Shown here piece after piece: positions 1-9,786 of a stretch of DNA of 64,000 nucleotides (positions within the stretch are counted from its first letter, which is position 1; each line of letters opens with the position of its first letter). Source of the stretch: Enterobacter asburiae (GTDB taxonomy: Bacteria; Pseudomonadota; Gammaproteobacteria; Enterobacterales; Enterobacteriaceae); contig NZ_AP019632.1 in NCBI RefSeq assembly GCF_007035645.1, positions 4,526,001-4,590,000 on the forward strand, given 5' to 3'. The notes beneath the pieces were generated by a model. That model did not search any database. It had not been told where the DNA came from and was given only the letters and a program-made list of their open reading frames with translations. Both the position numbers and the translations under genes were made by a program.

Positions 1-77
1 CCGAGCGTAACTTCCGCTACAGCGGCTGGAAAAAAGCGGTGAAACGCGCCCTGGCGTGGGAAGAGCACGAAGAGTAA
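1..77 (+). CDS. glpK: Glycerol kinase, C-terminal fragment
   Basis: The first 77 bases encode the last 24 residues of a protein that ends KRALAWEEHDE, which matches the C terminus of enterobacterial glycerol kinase GlpK; the stop is TAA at 75-77. GlpK phosphorylates glycerol to sn-glycerol 3-phosphate in the cytoplasm. The next gene on the same strand is glpX, as in the glpFKX operon of E. coli, which supports the call. Only the extreme C terminus is in the window, so no catalytic residue can be checked. Confidence 0.85.
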   Translation, partial: ERNFRYSGWKKAVKRALAWEEHEE

Positions 78-84
78 GACAGAC

Positions 85-203
85 TCACCCCTCACCCTAA
101 CCCTCTCCCCAAAGGGGAGAGGGGACTTAAAACACCCTCTCCCCTTTGGGGAGAGGGCCGGGGTGAGGGGCTCCAACCGCACCGGCCCCCTCACCCCTCC
201 CCA
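85..203. repeat. Long inverted repeat of ccctcaccctaaccctctccc type (REP-like)
   Basis: Two arms at about 88-124 and 134-170 are reverse complements of each other, and each arm contains its own hairpin (ctctccccaaaggggagag and its mate). A further partial copy of the G/C-rich core lies at about 182-203. The same element, with the same two-arm architecture, recurs at 20083-20160 and as a half-unit at 4160-4194. It separates glpK from glpX inside the presumed glpFKX transcript, so it may affect mRNA stability. Confidence 0.8.
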
Positions 204-250
204 CTCTGTGATAAACTTCGTGCAATTCCTTTTGATTGCACGAGTACCTC

Positions 251-1261
251 ATGAAACGTGAACTTGCTATCGAGTTTTCCCGCGTCACCGAAGCGGCCGC
301 CCTCGCAGGCTATAAATGGCTGGGTCGTGGCGATAAAAATACCGCAGACGGCGCAGCCGTCCATGCCATGCGTATTGTACTTAACCAGGTCAACATTGAC
401 GGCACCATCGTGATCGGCGAAGGCGAGATCGACGAAGCGCCGATGCTCTACATCGGTGAAAAAGTCGGTACCGGCAAAGGCGATGCCGTGGATATCGCGG
501 TTGACCCGATCGAAGGCACCCGCATGACGGCGATGGGTCAGGCCAATGCGTTAGCGGTGCTGGCCGTGGGCGATAAGGGTTGCTTCCTCAACGCGCCGGA
601 CATGTACATGGAAAAGCTGATTGTCGGTCCTGGCGCAAAAGGCGCAATCGACCTTAGCCTGCCGCTGGAAGAGAACCTGCACAACATCGCCAAAGCCCTG
701 GGCAAACCCCTTAGCGAACTTACCGTGACGATTCTGGCGAAACCGCGCCACGACGCCACTATCGCGCAAATGCAAAAGCTCGGCGTGCGCGTGTTTGCTA
801 TTCCTGACGGTGACGTTGCCGCCTCGATCCTGACCTGCATGCCGGACAGCGAAGTCGACGTGCTGTACGGCATCGGTGGCGCGCCGGAAGGTGTGGTCTC
901 CGCGGCAGTGATCCGCGCGCTGGATGGCGATATGCAGGCCCGTCTGCTGCCCCGCCATGAGGTGAAAGGCGACAGCGAAGAGAACCGCCGTATCGGGGAA
1001 AACGAGCTGGCGCGCTGCGAAGCGATGGGCATCGAGGCCAATAAAGTGCTGGCTCTGGACGAGATGGCGCGTAGCGATAACGTTGTCTTCTCGGCGACCG
1101 GCATCACCAAAGGCGATCTGCTGGACGGCATCACCCGCAAGGGCAATATGGCCACCACTGAAACCCTGCTGATCCGCGGTAAATCACGCACCATTCGCCG
1201 CATCCAGTCTATCCACTATCTCGACCGCAAAGACCCGGACGTGCAGACGCACATTCTGTAA
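251..1261 (+). CDS. glpX: Fructose-1,6-bisphosphatase, class II
   Basis: This 336-residue cytoplasmic protein hydrolyses fructose 1,6-bisphosphate to fructose 6-phosphate in gluconeogenesis. The sequence is nearly collinear with E. coli GlpX and has the same length. It carries the metal and phosphate motifs GEGEIDEAP (residues 56-64) and DPIEGT (85-90) and the later GIGGAPEGVVSAA segment typical of the family. An in-frame TTG lies 15 bases upstream, but the ATG at 251 gives the conserved N terminus MKRELAIEFSRVTE and is preferred. No strong Shine-Dalgarno is visible, which fits translation within the glpFKX transcript. Confidence 0.97.
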   Translation: MKRELAIEFSRVTEAAALAGYKWLGRGDKNTADGAAVHAMRIVLNQVNIDGTIVIGEGEIDEAPMLYIGEKVGTGKGDAVDIAVDPIEGTRMTAMGQANALAVLAVGDKGCFLNAPDMYMEKLIVGPGAKGAIDLSLPLEENLHNIAKALGKPLSELTVTILAKPRHDATIAQMQKLGVRVFAIPDGDVAASILTCMPDSEVDVLYGIGGAPEGVVSAAVIRALDGDMQARLLPRHEVKGDSEENRRIGENELARCEAMGIEANKVLALDEMARSDNVVFSATGITKGDLLDGITRKGNMATTETLLIRGKSRTIRRIQSIHYLDRKDPDVQTHIL

Positions 1262-1357
1262 AACCGTTTGATCGATAGAGCTTTCCGGCCCTGACGGGCT
1301 GGAAATTGTCACCACAAGTACGGAAGATAGAACAGAGAAACAGCACAGGAGAAGATC

Positions 1358-2104
1358 ATGGCGGACTGGGTAACAGGTAAAGTCACAAAGGTACAGTTCT
1401 GGACCGATGCGCTATTTAGTCTCACCGTACATGCTCCCGTTCACCCGTTTAAAGCCGGGCAATTTGCGAAGCTGGGGCTGGACGTCGACGGCGAGCGCGT
1501 GCAGCGCGCCTACTCTTACGTTAACGCGCCTGATAACCCGGACCTCGAGTTCTATCTGGTCACCGTTCCTGACGGTAAGCTCAGCCCGCGCCTTGCCGCC
1601 CTTAAGCCCGGCGACGAGGTGCAAATTGTGAGTGAAGCGGCAGGCTTCTTTGTGCTCGAAGAGATCCCTGACTGCGACACGCTCTGGATGCTGGCAACCG
1701 GTACGGCCATCGGCCCTTATCTCTCTATTTTGCAGTACGGCAAAGATCTGGAGCGCTTTAAAAACATCGTGCTGGTTCACGCTGCGCGCTACGCTGCAGA
1801 CCTGAGCTATTTGCCGCAAATGCAGGCGCTGGAGCAGCAGTACGGCGGAAAGCTAAAGATTCAGACGGTTGTCAGCCGCGAAACCGTAGCAGGAGCGCTT
1901 ACCGGCCGCGTGCCGGCGTTAATTGAGAGTGGAGCCCTGGAAGACGCGGTGGGTTTGCCGCTGAACGCTGAAACCAGCCACGTCATGCTGTGCGGCAACC
2001 CCCAGATGGTGCGGGACACGCAGCAGCTTCTGAAGGATACCCGGCAGATGACGAAACATCTTCGCCGCCGACCGGGCCATATGACCGCCGAACACTACTG
2101 GTGA
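1358..2104 (+). CDS. fpr: Ferredoxin/flavodoxin-NADP+ reductase
   Basis: A 248-residue flavoprotein that passes electrons between NADPH and flavodoxin or ferredoxin in the cytoplasm. The FAD-binding RAYS motif lies at residues 50-53 and the NADP-binding ATGTAIGP loop at 113-120. The chain ends HYW, the aromatic C terminus seen in bacterial Fpr proteins. A clear ribosome site (aggaga) precedes the ATG. The stop codon directly abuts the stop of the convergent yiiR with no spacer. In E. coli this gene is SoxRS-regulated; no SoxS box was firmly identified here. Confidence 0.97.
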   Translation: MADWVTGKVTKVQFWTDALFSLTVHAPVHPFKAGQFAKLGLDVDGERVQRAYSYVNAPDNPDLEFYLVTVPDGKLSPRLAALKPGDEVQIVSEAAGFFVLEEIPDCDTLWMLATGTAIGPYLSILQYGKDLERFKNIVLVHAARYAADLSYLPQMQALEQQYGGKLKIQTVVSRETVAGALTGRVPALIESGALEDAVGLPLNAETSHVMLCGNPQMVRDTQQLLKDTRQMTKHLRRRPGHMTAEHYW

Positions 2105-2524
2105 TCAGCGGTATTTCACCTCGACGGTGTCTTTACCGTATTTATTTTCGCTCTGGGTGCCAATAAACGCGCCCAGATCGACAATCATCATCACGAAGAT
2201 GACCGACGGCAGCAGCCTGCCCACAACCCACGGCAGGATGGACGGCAGCATCGCCCAGTTTCCCGCCACCAGCATCCACGCCAGAATAATCAGAAATGCC
2301 CACGCGCCGGAACGCCCGCGATCGTGCAGCCGTTTTACGACAACCGCCGCCGTTGGCCATAGCAGGCAGACCAGCGCGAAGGCCGCCGTTTGCGTGCTCA
2401 GCCAGGCGTTGTAAGCCACGAAAAACAGAAGCAGCATGGCGACAACCCACGTCACCATCCAGATCCAGAAATCACGGCGTCCAATACGCCCTTTGAATGA
2501 AAACAGCCACTGCTGTATGGTCAT
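2105..2524 (-). CDS. yiiR: DUF805 inner-membrane protein YiiR
   Basis: A 139-residue protein with about four hydrophobic segments and the DUF805 signature near the N terminus (FSFKGRIGRRDFW) and middle (KRLHDRGRSG). The function of the family is unknown. The start at 2524 is chosen because AAGGA lies at the correct distance upstream and the longer reading lacks family similarity. Position between fpr and yiiQ matches E. coli; the E. coli genes yiiS and uspD that normally separate yiiR from fpr are absent. Confidence 0.9.
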   Translation of the reverse strand: MTIQQWLFSFKGRIGRRDFWIWMVTWVVAMLLLFFVAYNAWLSTQTAAFALVCLLWPTAAVVVKRLHDRGRSGAWAFLIILAWMLVAGNWAMLPSILPWVVGRLLPSVIFVMMIVDLGAFIGTQSENKYGKDTVEVKYR

Positions 2525-2636
2525 GTAAGGTTCCTTATTATCGTATAGCGCGCATTTTACCCTGGAGTTGTGACCTTTTGACAAGCCGACCAGATATCGT
2601 TTTAATCATGAGCACTTACGGCCAGGGGCAATGTTG

Positions 2637-3233
2637 ATGAAAAGTTCGGCACGTTCTCTTTTCCTGTGTTTAGCGCTGCTCAGCGCGGGTTATCCCCTGC
2701 ACGCCGCCGAAACCACAGCCCCGACCACAGCACCCTATCTGCTGGCGGGCGCACCGTCCTTCGATCAGTCCATCAGCCAGTTTCGTGAAACCTTTAATCA
2801 GACCAACCCCACGCTGCCGCTGGATGAGTTTCGCGCCATTGATGGCTCACGCGATACCCCCACATTGACCCGTGCGGCAAGCAAGATTAACGAGAATTTG
2901 TATGCTTCCACGGCGCTGGAGCGCGGTACGTTAAAAATCAAAAGCATGCAAATCACCTGGCTGCCGATACAGGGGCCAGAGCAGAAAGCCGCTAAGGCGA
3001 AAGCGCTGGAGTACATGAGCGCGGTACTGCAGGCCTTTACCCCTGCGCTGACGAAAAAGCAAAGTCAGCAAAAGCTGCAAAAACTCCTTACCGCCGGGAA
3101 AAACAAGCGTTACTACGCTGATACCGAAGGCGCGATCCGCTATGTTGTGGCGGACAACGGCGAAAAAGGACTGACCTTCGCTGTTGAACCGATTAAGCTG
3201 GCACTATCTGACACCCTCGGCGGGGCGAATTAA
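2637..3233 (+). CDS. yiiQ: DUF1454 family exported protein YiiQ
   Basis: A 198-residue protein with a cleavable signal peptide (about residues 1-23, ending LHAA) and a periplasmic domain very similar to E. coli YiiQ over its full length, including KINENLYASTALERGTLK and TFAVEPIKLALS. Its function is not established. Two ATGs occur 6 bases apart; the second (2637) has AGGGG at 8 bases spacing, while the first would leave only 2. The gene lies between yiiR and tpiA, as in E. coli. Confidence 0.9.
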   Translation: MKSSARSLFLCLALLSAGYPLHAAETTAPTTAPYLLAGAPSFDQSISQFRETFNQTNPTLPLDEFRAIDGSRDTPTLTRAASKINENLYASTALERGTLKIKSMQITWLPIQGPEQKAAKAKALEYMSAVLQAFTPALTKKQSQQKLQKLLTAGKNKRYYADTEGAIRYVVADNGEKGLTFAVEPIKLALSDTLGGAN

Positions 3234-3344
3234 TGACAAAAAGCAAAGCCTTTCGAGGGAAAATCTCTATACTGATTCACAGACCATGCTGCCCGACAGG
3301 GTGGCCATATTCCTTAATTCGCTTATTTAGCGTGGAGAATTGAA

Positions 3345-4112
3345 ATGCGACATCCTTTAGTGATGGGTAACTGGAAACTGAACGGCAGCCGCCACATGGT
3401 AAACGAACTGGTTGCGAACCTGCGTAAAGAGCTGGCTGGCGTGACGGGCTGCGCGGTTGCTATCGCTCCGCCGGATATGTACCTGGATCTGGCTAAACAC
3501 GCCGCTGACGGCAGCCACATCATTCTGGGCGCGCAGAACGTTGACGTTAACCTGTCTGGCGCATTCACCGGTGAAACCTCCGCTGAAATGCTGAAAGATA
3601 TCGGCGCGAAATACATCATCATCGGCCACTCCGAGCGTCGCACCTATCACAAAGAATCCGACGAGTTCATCGCGAAGAAATTTGCCGTGCTGAAAGAGCA
3701 GGGTCTGATCCCGGTTCTGTGCATCGGTGAAACCGAAGCGGAAAACGAAGCGGGCAAAACCGAAGAAGTGTGCGCACGTCAGATCGACGCAGTGCTGAAA
3801 ACCCAGGGCGCGGCAGCGTTCGAAGGCGCAGTAATCGCATACGAGCCAGTCTGGGCGATCGGTACCGGCAAATCTGCAACCCCTGCGCAGGCTCAGGCGG
3901 TTCACAAATTCATTCGTGACCACATTGCTAAAGCCGACGCGAAAGTCGCTGAGCAAGTGATTATCCAGTACGGCGGTTCCGTAAACGCCTCCAACGCTGC
4001 TGAGCTGTTCACCCAGCCAGACATCGATGGCGCGCTGGTTGGCGGTGCATCCCTGAAAGCTGACGCTTTCGCGGTGATCGTTAAGGCAGCAGAAGCGGCT
4101 AAACAGGCGTAA
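3345..4112 (+). CDS. tpiA: Triosephosphate isomerase
   Basis: A 255-residue TIM-barrel enzyme that interconverts dihydroxyacetone phosphate and glyceraldehyde 3-phosphate in glycolysis. Catalytic residues are visible: Lys11 in GNWKLN, the His of IIGHSERR near residue 95, and the Glu of [11 protein letters not shown] near 167. The GGSV and GGAS phosphate-binding loops are present near the C terminus. Length and N terminus match E. coli TpiA. The start at 3345 is preceded by a gtggag ribosome site. Confidence 0.98.
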   Translation: MRHPLVMGNWKLNGSRHMVNELVANLRKELAGVTGCAVAIAPPDMYLDLAKHAADGSHIILGAQNVDVNLSGAFTGETSAEMLKDIGAKYIIIGHSERRTYHKESDEFIAKKFAVLKEQGLIPVLCIGETEAENEAGKTEEVCARQIDAVLKTQGAAAFEGAVIAYEPVWAIGTGKSATPAQAQAVHKFIRDHIAKADAKVAEQVIIQYGGSVNASNAAELFTQPDIDGALVGGASLKADAFAVIVKAAEAAKQA

Positions 4113-4122
4113 TTGCCTTTGT

Positions 4123-4149
4123 GGCGGGTGGCGCTTGCGCTTACCCGCC
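4123..4149. repeat. REP-type palindrome
   Basis: A short palindrome of the form ggcgggtggcg-cttgcg-cttacccgcc follows tpiA. It is a diverged copy of the REP element that recurs at 7555, 12557, 45909, 52448 and 63403. It lies between two convergent genes. Confidence 0.65.
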
Positions 4150-4159
4150 GCTCTTCTCC

Positions 4160-4194
4160 TCCCTCTCCCTTAGGGAGAGGGTTGGGGTGAGGGG
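4160..4194. repeat. Half-unit of the ccctctccc/gagaggg repeat
   Basis: The sequence contains the hairpin ccctctcccttagggagaggg followed by ttggggtgagggg. It corresponds to one arm of the larger inverted repeats at 85-203 and 20083-20160. Confidence 0.65.
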
Positions 4195-4211
4195 AAACCG
4201 CTCGCACCGAA

Positions 4212-5516
4212 CTACACTTTCCCCAGCAAACTAAACCAGAGATAATCCAGCGGCAGCAGTACCAGATACGTTGCGATAGCCAGCGCCAGACAGAGCACCA
4301 TCCCCGCCCTTGCAGGCACCTTCCCGAGCCCCATAGCCACCACAATCGGCGACGCCTGATACGGCAGCAGCGGCGTGGAATAGCCCAGCACCTGAATCAT
4401 GATTACCGACAGCAGCGGAAAACCGGTCGCGTCCGAAAAACTCTGCGCCAGAGTGGTGTACAGCGCCGGAACGCCGTTGGCGGTCATAATGAAGTTGAGC
4501 GCCGTGGTAATACCGGTCAGCGCCAGGAAACTGGTGAACGGCCTGTCTGCATCCAGCGGCATAATGCGAAGCAACGCCTCGCCCACGGCCGTTCCGATAC
4601 CGGTTTGCGTCACCACGATCGCCAGCCCAAGAATGCCCGCGACGTAAATACAGGTGCGCATGTTCACGCCCGCTGAAAATTCTTCCCCGGTGATAAAGCC
4701 AACGCGCGGCAGCATGACGACGATCGACGCCGCCAGCCCCGTCCACGCCGGCCCCACGCCGTGCCAGCTCTCCGTCACCCACATCCCCAGCACCACCGCC
4801 AGCAGCCAGGCGAGACGCTTTTCATCCCGCCCCATAGGCTCAGACGGCGCCTGTTCCTTCGGCGGTTTTGGGCTGCCGGGAAATAGCCAGCAGATGAGGC
4901 CAATCAGAATCAGGCCTTTGAGGATACCGAGCACCGGCGTGTGCAGCAGCAGATACGGGACATAGTTCAGATGGATGCCGTACGAGCCTTCCGCCGCACC
5001 GCTCATTACCAGATTGGGAACGTTTGCAGGCAGGATCGTCGCCGAAAGCTGGAAAGTCCCGAACCCCACCGCCAGCGCCAGCCCGAACCAGGCGCGGGAG
5101 CCGTCGGCGATACCGGCGCGTTTTGCCATCGCCGCGACAATCGGCATCAGCAGCGCAATACGTCCCATGTTCGACGGCATCACAAACGCCAGCGCGTAGC
5201 TCAGCAGCACCACGCTCGCCACCATCAACACCCAGGAGTCGGTGAGCTTTGCCGACAGCGCCCGGGCGGCCCTGTCCGCCAGTCCGGTTTTACGGATCGC
5301 CACGCCGAGCACAAAGCCACTGAATACCAGCCAGAAAGCAGACGAGGCAAAACCGCCGAAGATGACCTCCGGCGGGGCGATTCTGGCGGTCATCGCCGCC
5401 GTGAAGAACAGCAGCGCGGTGATAAATTCCGGCAATAACGACGTCGCCCACAGCACGATGGTGACGCCAACGATCAGTGAGGGCAGCAGCAGAGGATGCG
5501 TTAACCAGAGCGACAT
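4212..5516 (-). CDS. SLC13/DASS-family anion permease, substrate unknown
   Basis: A 434-residue integral inner-membrane protein with roughly 11-13 hydrophobic segments. The two-fold repeat typical of divalent anion:sodium symporters is suggested by the paired polar loops MPSNMGR (first half) and MTANGVPA (second half), each followed by a hydrophobic stretch. The last segment contains LLPYQASPIV. A good AGGAGA site precedes the ATG. Substrates of this superfamily include di- and tricarboxylates and sulfate; the sequence alone does not decide. E. coli has no such gene between tpiA and cdh, so this is a lineage-specific insertion or a loss in E. coli. Confidence 0.75.
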   Translation of the reverse strand: MSLWLTHPLLLPSLIVGVTIVLWATSLLPEFITALLFFTAAMTARIAPPEVIFGGFASSAFWLVFSGFVLGVAIRKTGLADRAARALSAKLTDSWVLMVASVVLLSYALAFVMPSNMGRIALLMPIVAAMAKRAGIADGSRAWFGLALAVGFGTFQLSATILPANVPNLVMSGAAEGSYGIHLNYVPYLLLHTPVLGILKGLILIGLICWLFPGSPKPPKEQAPSEPMGRDEKRLAWLLAVVLGMWVTESWHGVGPAWTGLAASIVVMLPRVGFITGEEFSAGVNMRTCIYVAGILGLAIVVTQTGIGTAVGEALLRIMPLDADRPFTSFLALTGITTALNFIMTANGVPALYTTLAQSFSDATGFPLLSVIMIQVLGYSTPLLPYQASPIVVAMGLGKVPARAGMVLCLALAIATYLVLLPLDYLWFSLLGKV

Positions 5517-5589
5517 ACCTGTCTCCTGTAGAATTTTTCAGCAAGTCTACGGTGACAGGCAGCCCGAGTAAACGCGATTTATGGTGGGG

Positions 5590-6333
5590 TTACTTCAGGA
5601 TAGTGCATTGATGATCCTGCAGTTCCTCCGCGGACGCGCGGTTAAACGTGAGCAGGTTACGCTCGGTCGCCAGCAAAACAAAAGAGCCATCCGACTGCTG
5701 CGCCATTGCCAGCGCGAAACGCCCCATGTGGTCGCGCGCTTCCGGCAGCTCTTCCGCCAGCATCATAAACGGGCTGCGCTGGACCAGTTCATTCTCCGTC
5801 ACGCGGCGAGCAAGATACTCATGTCCTTCCAGTCCCCCGGGAAGAGGCAGCCACTGGGTGCTGATTTCTCCCTGTGCCGCGTTGAGCTTTTCGCGCACGT
5901 CCAGGCGCAGGCAGGAGATATGAATATGAAAATGGTTCTGCGTGCGGCCAGTCGGCGAGTTAATCGTCAGCGAAATGGCGCTGTCAGGCACCTCGGATCC
6001 ACGCTTCAGGGTCATAAAGCTGCGCGACTGCCACGCCAGCCAGAAAAAGTTCGGCGTATGAGCGTCGGTCAGCAGCGGGCTCTCGGTGCCGTTGATGCGA
6101 TATGTCGGCATCAAAAGGTATTGCAGCGGCCCGTTGCGATCTTTAAATACCACATAGCCTGCATCCGTTTTCACCTGCGCACAGGGTGCCGGGTTACGGT
6201 TCTGGATCTGATTCGGCACACACTGGTCGAGAACGATATGTCGCAACGCATTCGGATTACCCGCCTTCATCCAGTACACGCCGCCAGCGGCAAGGGCGAT
6301 GACAATGAGGAGCAATAAGATAATTTTTTTCAC
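5590..6333 (-). CDS. cdh: CDP-diacylglycerol pyrophosphatase
   Basis: A 247-residue membrane-anchored enzyme of the HIT-related family that cleaves CDP-diacylglycerol to CMP and phosphatidate. An N-terminal transmembrane anchor (about residues 4-22) is followed by a periplasmic domain with the histidine triad segment HFHIHIS. The domain is closely similar to E. coli Cdh, including [12 protein letters not shown] and [14 protein letters not shown]. The start is GTG at 6333, with aggga 8 bases upstream; the longer ATG-initiated reading adds an unrelated tail of about 18 residues. Confidence 0.92.
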   Translation of the reverse strand: MKKIILLLLIVIALAAGGVYWMKAGNPNALRHIVLDQCVPNQIQNRNPAPCAQVKTDAGYVVFKDRNGPLQYLLMPTYRINGTESPLLTDAHTPNFFWLAWQSRSFMTLKRGSEVPDSAISLTINSPTGRTQNHFHIHISCLRLDVREKLNAAQGEISTQWLPLPGGLEGHEYLARRVTENELVQRSPFMMLAEELPEARDHMGRFALAMAQQSDGSFVLLATERNLLTFNRASAEELQDHQCTILK

Positions 6334-6387
6334 AACGCGTTCCCTGTTTTCAATAGAGGCAAAAGAGTAACGCAAAATGATGACCAA

Positions 6388-6420
6388 ATAAAAAACCCGG
6401 CGGATTTCTCACGCCGGGTC
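6388..6420 (-). terminator. Rho-independent terminator of sbp
   Basis: The stem acccggcg...cgccgggt (6395-6419) is followed on the minus strand by a run of T residues, 20 bases after the sbp stop codon. Confidence 0.85.
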
Positions 6421-6440
6421 ACCGTGTCACAGGCTAATGG

Positions 6441-7430
6441 TTAGCGCTGGCTAATTTGGTCGAAAGTACCGCCATTGGAGAAGTGCTCTTTCTGCGCTTT
6501 GGTCCAGCCGCCGAACACATCGTCAATAGTGAATAGCTTCAGTTTTGGGAACTCCCCTTCGTATTTCTTGGCGACCGCCGCATCGCGTGGACGATAGAAG
6601 TTTTTCGCCGCAATTTCCTGGCCTTCTGGCGAGTACAGATACTTCAGGTAGGCTTCCGCCACCGCTTTGGTATCTTTCTTCTCAACCACTTTATCGACCA
6701 CGGAGACGGTCGGCTCAGCCAGAATCGATTCGCTCGGGGTCACGATCTCAAATTTGTCTTTGCCCAGCTCGTGGGTGGCCAGCAGGGCTTCGTTTTCCCA
6801 TGCGATCAGCACGTCGCCAATCCCGCGCTCGACGAAGGTGTTGGTGGCGCCACGCGCGCCGGAGTCCAGCACCTCAACGTTTTTATACAGCGCCTTCACG
6901 AATTCCTGCGCTTTGGCCTGGTCGCCATTGTTGTGATGCAGTGCATAGCCCCACGCGCCCAGGTAGTTCCAGCGAGCGCCGCCGGAGCTTTTCGGGTTCG
7001 GGGTAATCACAGAAACGCCCGGTTTGATCAGGTCGTTCCAGTCTTTAATTTGTTTCGGGTTTCCTTTACGCACCAGGAAGACGATGGTCGAGGTGTAGGG
7101 CGCGGAGTTATCCGGCAGGCGTTTGATCCAGTTTTTGTCGATGCGGCCGCGCTCGGCGATCGCGTCGACATCGTAGGCCAGCGCCAGGGTCACCACGTCG
7201 GCTTCAATACCGTTTATCACGGACGTCGCCTGCTTGCCGGAGCCGCCATGCGACTGGCGAACCACCACGTTATCGCCGGTTTCCTGTTTCCAGTGTGCCG
7301 CAAACGCTTTGTTGTATTGCTCGTACAGTTCACGCGTCGGGTCGTATGACACGTTCAGTAACTGGATATCCTTAGCCAGAACGCTGGTCGATGCCAGCAA
7401 TAATGTTAAACCCACGCCCCATTTATTCAT
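6441..7430 (-). CDS. sbp: Periplasmic sulfate-binding protein
   Basis: A 329-residue solute-binding protein that delivers sulfate to the CysTWA ABC transporter. The signal peptide (residues 1-19, ending VLA) is followed by the mature N terminus [17 protein letters not shown]. Motifs of the sulfate/thiosulfate family are visible: [40 protein letters not shown] and the C-terminal NFYRPRD. It lies alone between cdh and pfkA, as in E. coli, with its own terminator. CysB control is expected from the family but no site was assigned. Confidence 0.97.
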   Translation of the reverse strand: MNKWGVGLTLLLASTSVLAKDIQLLNVSYDPTRELYEQYNKAFAAHWKQETGDNVVVRQSHGGSGKQATSVINGIEADVVTLALAYDVDAIAERGRIDKNWIKRLPDNSAPYTSTIVFLVRKGNPKQIKDWNDLIKPGVSVITPNPKSSGGARWNYLGAWGYALHHNNGDQAKAQEFVKALYKNVEVLDSGARGATNTFVERGIGDVLIAWENEALLATHELGKDKFEIVTPSESILAEPTVSVVDKVVEKKDTKAVAEAYLKYLYSPEGQEIAAKNFYRPRDAAVAKKYEGEFPKLKLFTIDDVFGGWTKAQKEHFSNGGTFDQISQR

Positions 7431-7554
7431 CGCCCAGCTCTCTTGTGTAGTGTTTTGATGAATGCAGCGTGCCAGAAAGCGAATCGAGGATTAAAGAATA
7501 AAAAAAGATTGGCTATAACGTAGTGGAATAAAAAAAGCGTGCGCGCATAAAAAA

Positions 7555-7629
7555 GCCGGGTGGCGGCTACGCCTTACCCGGCCTACGAGTCGTGCTTTTG
7601 TAGGCCCGGTAAGCGCAGCGCCACCGGGC
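7555..7629. repeat. Paired REP palindromes (BIME-like)
   Basis: Two inverted copies of the REP palindrome (gccgggtggcggctacgc... and ...gcgcagcgccaccgggc) face each other across a short spacer just downstream of pfkA. Confidence 0.8.
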
Positions 7630-7640
7630 AACAGAACCGA

Positions 7641-8603
7641 TCAGTACAGTTTTTTCGCGCAGTCCAGCCAGTCACCTTTGAACGGACGCTTCATGTTTTC
7701 AATCGCGTCGATGATGTCGTGGTGAACCAGTTTTTCGTTCTGAATACCGACGCAGCGGCCGCCGTGACCCTGCAGCAGCAGATCGATAGCGTACGCGCCC
7801 ATACGGGACGCCAGAATACGGTCGTAAGGGCCTGGGGAACCGCCGCGCTGGATGTGACCCAGTACGGTCGCGCGGGTTTCGCGTTTGGTTTCGGCTTCGA
7901 TGTACTTCGCCAGCTCGTCAACGTCGCAGATGTGCTCGGTGATAGCCACGATCGCGTGTTTTTTACCCTTCGCGATGCCCGCTTTGATTTCAGCCACCAG
8001 ATCTTCACGGCTAAATTCGACTTCCGGCACGACGATAAATTCACAACCGCCCGCAATGGCTGCCGCCAGCGTCAGGTCGCCGCAGTAACGGCCCATCACT
8101 TCAACGATAGAGATACGCTGGTGAGAAGAAGAGGTGTCACGCAGACGGTCAATCGCTTCAACAACGGTACCCAGTGCAGTAAAGAAGCCGATAGTGTAGT
8201 CAGTACCTTTGATGTCGTTGTCGATGGTGCCCGGCAGACCGATGCACGGGAAGCCCATTTCGGTCAGACGTTTTGCACCCATGTAGGAGCCGTCACCGCC
8301 GATAACCACCAGGGCGTCCAGGCCGCGTTTCTTCATGTTTTCGATAGCCACTTCACGAACGTGTTCATCACGGAATTCCGGGAAGCGTGCAGAGCCGAGG
8401 AAAGTACCGCCACGGTTGATCATGTCAGACACGCTGTAACGGTCGAGCTGAACCATACGATCTTCATACAGGCCCAGATAACCGTCATAAACGCCAAAAA
8501 CTTCCAGGCCTTCCGTCAGCGCTGCACGGACAACACCACGAATTGCCGCGTTCATGCCCGGCGCATCACCGCCGCTTGTCAACACACCGATTTTCTTAAT
8601 CAT
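7641..8603 (-). CDS. pfkA: 6-phosphofructokinase I (ATP-dependent)
   Basis: A 320-residue enzyme that phosphorylates fructose 6-phosphate in glycolysis, identical in length to E. coli PfkA. Visible motifs are the ATP loop [11 protein letters not shown] at the N terminus, [12 protein letters not shown], the catalytic GTIDNDI (Asp near 127) and the Mg-binding GTDYTIG. The start at 8603 has agaggta upstream; the open frame extends 29 codons further but that part is not family-like. Tetrameric and allosterically regulated in the family. Confidence 0.98.
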   Translation of the reverse strand: MIKKIGVLTSGGDAPGMNAAIRGVVRAALTEGLEVFGVYDGYLGLYEDRMVQLDRYSVSDMINRGGTFLGSARFPEFRDEHVREVAIENMKKRGLDALVVIGGDGSYMGAKRLTEMGFPCIGLPGTIDNDIKGTDYTIGFFTALGTVVEAIDRLRDTSSSHQRISIVEVMGRYCGDLTLAAAIAGGCEFIVVPEVEFSREDLVAEIKAGIAKGKKHAIVAITEHICDVDELAKYIEAETKRETRATVLGHIQRGGSPGPYDRILASRMGAYAIDLLLQGHGGRCVGIQNEKLVHHDIIDAIENMKRPFKGDWLDCAKKLY

Positions 8604-8777
8604 GACTACCTCTGAACTTAGGAATGCAAAATTGAAATCTGTTGCCGGAAGAAACTTATCGACCAACGAATACTGCAAATAGTATATCAATCCCTTCCAG
8701 CTGAATTGATTCAGGTCAGACCAAACGGCGGTAATTTATACACAAAATGCTGGCCTGGCTCACTTTTTTACAACGAA

Positions 8778-9671
8778 TTACGAAAGCCCAACATGACCGG
8801 GTACAACCGAGCAGGGATCCTGGTGAATGATGACGTCTGAACCAGGAAAACGCTGCAAAATCGCCTGCTCGACCTGCTCAGCAATAACGTGAGCCTGAAC
8901 CAGTGGCAGGTTGTCTTCCATTTCAATATGAATCTGAATAAAGCGGGTCGGCCCTGACTGCCGCGTTCGAAGATCGTGTGCACCGCTGACGCCGGGCCAG
9001 GAGGTCACGATAGAAAAAATTTCATTACGTTCTGAGTCCGGGAGGGCGCGGTCAAGCAGTGATTGCACCGCTTCATACCCCATCCGCAGGGCGCTATATA
9101 AAATATAGATACCAATCCCTAACGCAAATAACGCATCGGCGCGATGCCAGCCATACCAGGCCAGACCGAGCGCAATAAGAATAGCCCCATTCATCATAAC
9201 ATCAGATTGATAATGAAGCATATCCGCCCGTACAGCCTGACTTTGCGTTTTGCGAACAACCCAGCGCTGGAACGTTACCAGAACAAGTGTGCATATAAGC
9301 GCAACGATCGTCACAACTACGCCCACGCCGGGATCGTTCATCGGGGTCGGCGAAACGAGATGCTGAATGCCGGTTAAAAACAGGAACAGCGCAGAGCCGG
9401 AAATGAACATACTTTGCGCCAGCGCGGCCAGCGACTCCGCTTTGCCGTGCCCAAATGTGTGCTCTTCATCCGCTGGCTGCAGCGAGTAACGCACCACCAG
9501 CAGGTTGGTCAACGAGGCGGCAATGTCCATCAGCGAATCCACCAGCGCCGCCAGAATACTGACCGAGCCGGTATACCACCAGGCAAAGATTTTAATCAGT
9601 AACAGGCTGGAGGCCATGACGGTCGCCGCAATGGCGGCCCGGCTTACCAGTCTTCCATAGGATTGATTCAT
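8778..9671 (-). CDS. fieF: Cation diffusion facilitator FieF (YiiP)
   Basis: A 297-residue inner-membrane zinc/ferrous iron:proton antiporter of the CDF family. Six transmembrane segments are followed by a cytoplasmic metal-binding domain. The transport-site residues are present: Asp45 and Asp49 in DSLMDIAAS, and the His/Asp pair in HYQSD. The C-terminal domain retains [16 protein letters not shown] and the terminal HIHIEME...HQDPCSVVP metal sites. E. coli FieF has 300 residues with a slightly longer tail. The ATG at 9671 is preferred because aggag lies just upstream. Confidence 0.96.
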   Translation of the reverse strand: MNQSYGRLVSRAAIAATVMASSLLLIKIFAWWYTGSVSILAALVDSLMDIAASLTNLLVVRYSLQPADEEHTFGHGKAESLAALAQSMFISGSALFLFLTGIQHLVSPTPMNDPGVGVVVTIVALICTLVLVTFQRWVVRKTQSQAVRADMLHYQSDVMMNGAILIALGLAWYGWHRADALFALGIGIYILYSALRMGYEAVQSLLDRALPDSERNEIFSIVTSWPGVSGAHDLRTRQSGPTRFIQIHIEMEDNLPLVQAHVIAEQVEQAILQRFPGSDVIIHQDPCSVVPGHVGLS

Positions 9672-9759
9672 AAACGCTCCTGTCATGTCATGCCGCTAGT
9701 ATAACGGAAGCATGGGGAGTCTAAGGATGAATAAACGGTTAACAGCGCGGATGCGGGGC

Positions 9760-9786
9760 AAAAAAAACCCCCACATCATGTGGGGG
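9760..9786 (-). terminator. cpxP/CpxQ terminator
   Basis: A cccccacatcatgtggggg stem (9768-9786) precedes a run of eight T residues on the minus strand. Confidence 0.9.

Noticed and set aside
85..203. Repeat cluster considered as a CRISPR array
   Set aside because: There are no regularly spaced direct repeats or unique spacers; the units are inverted and palindromic.
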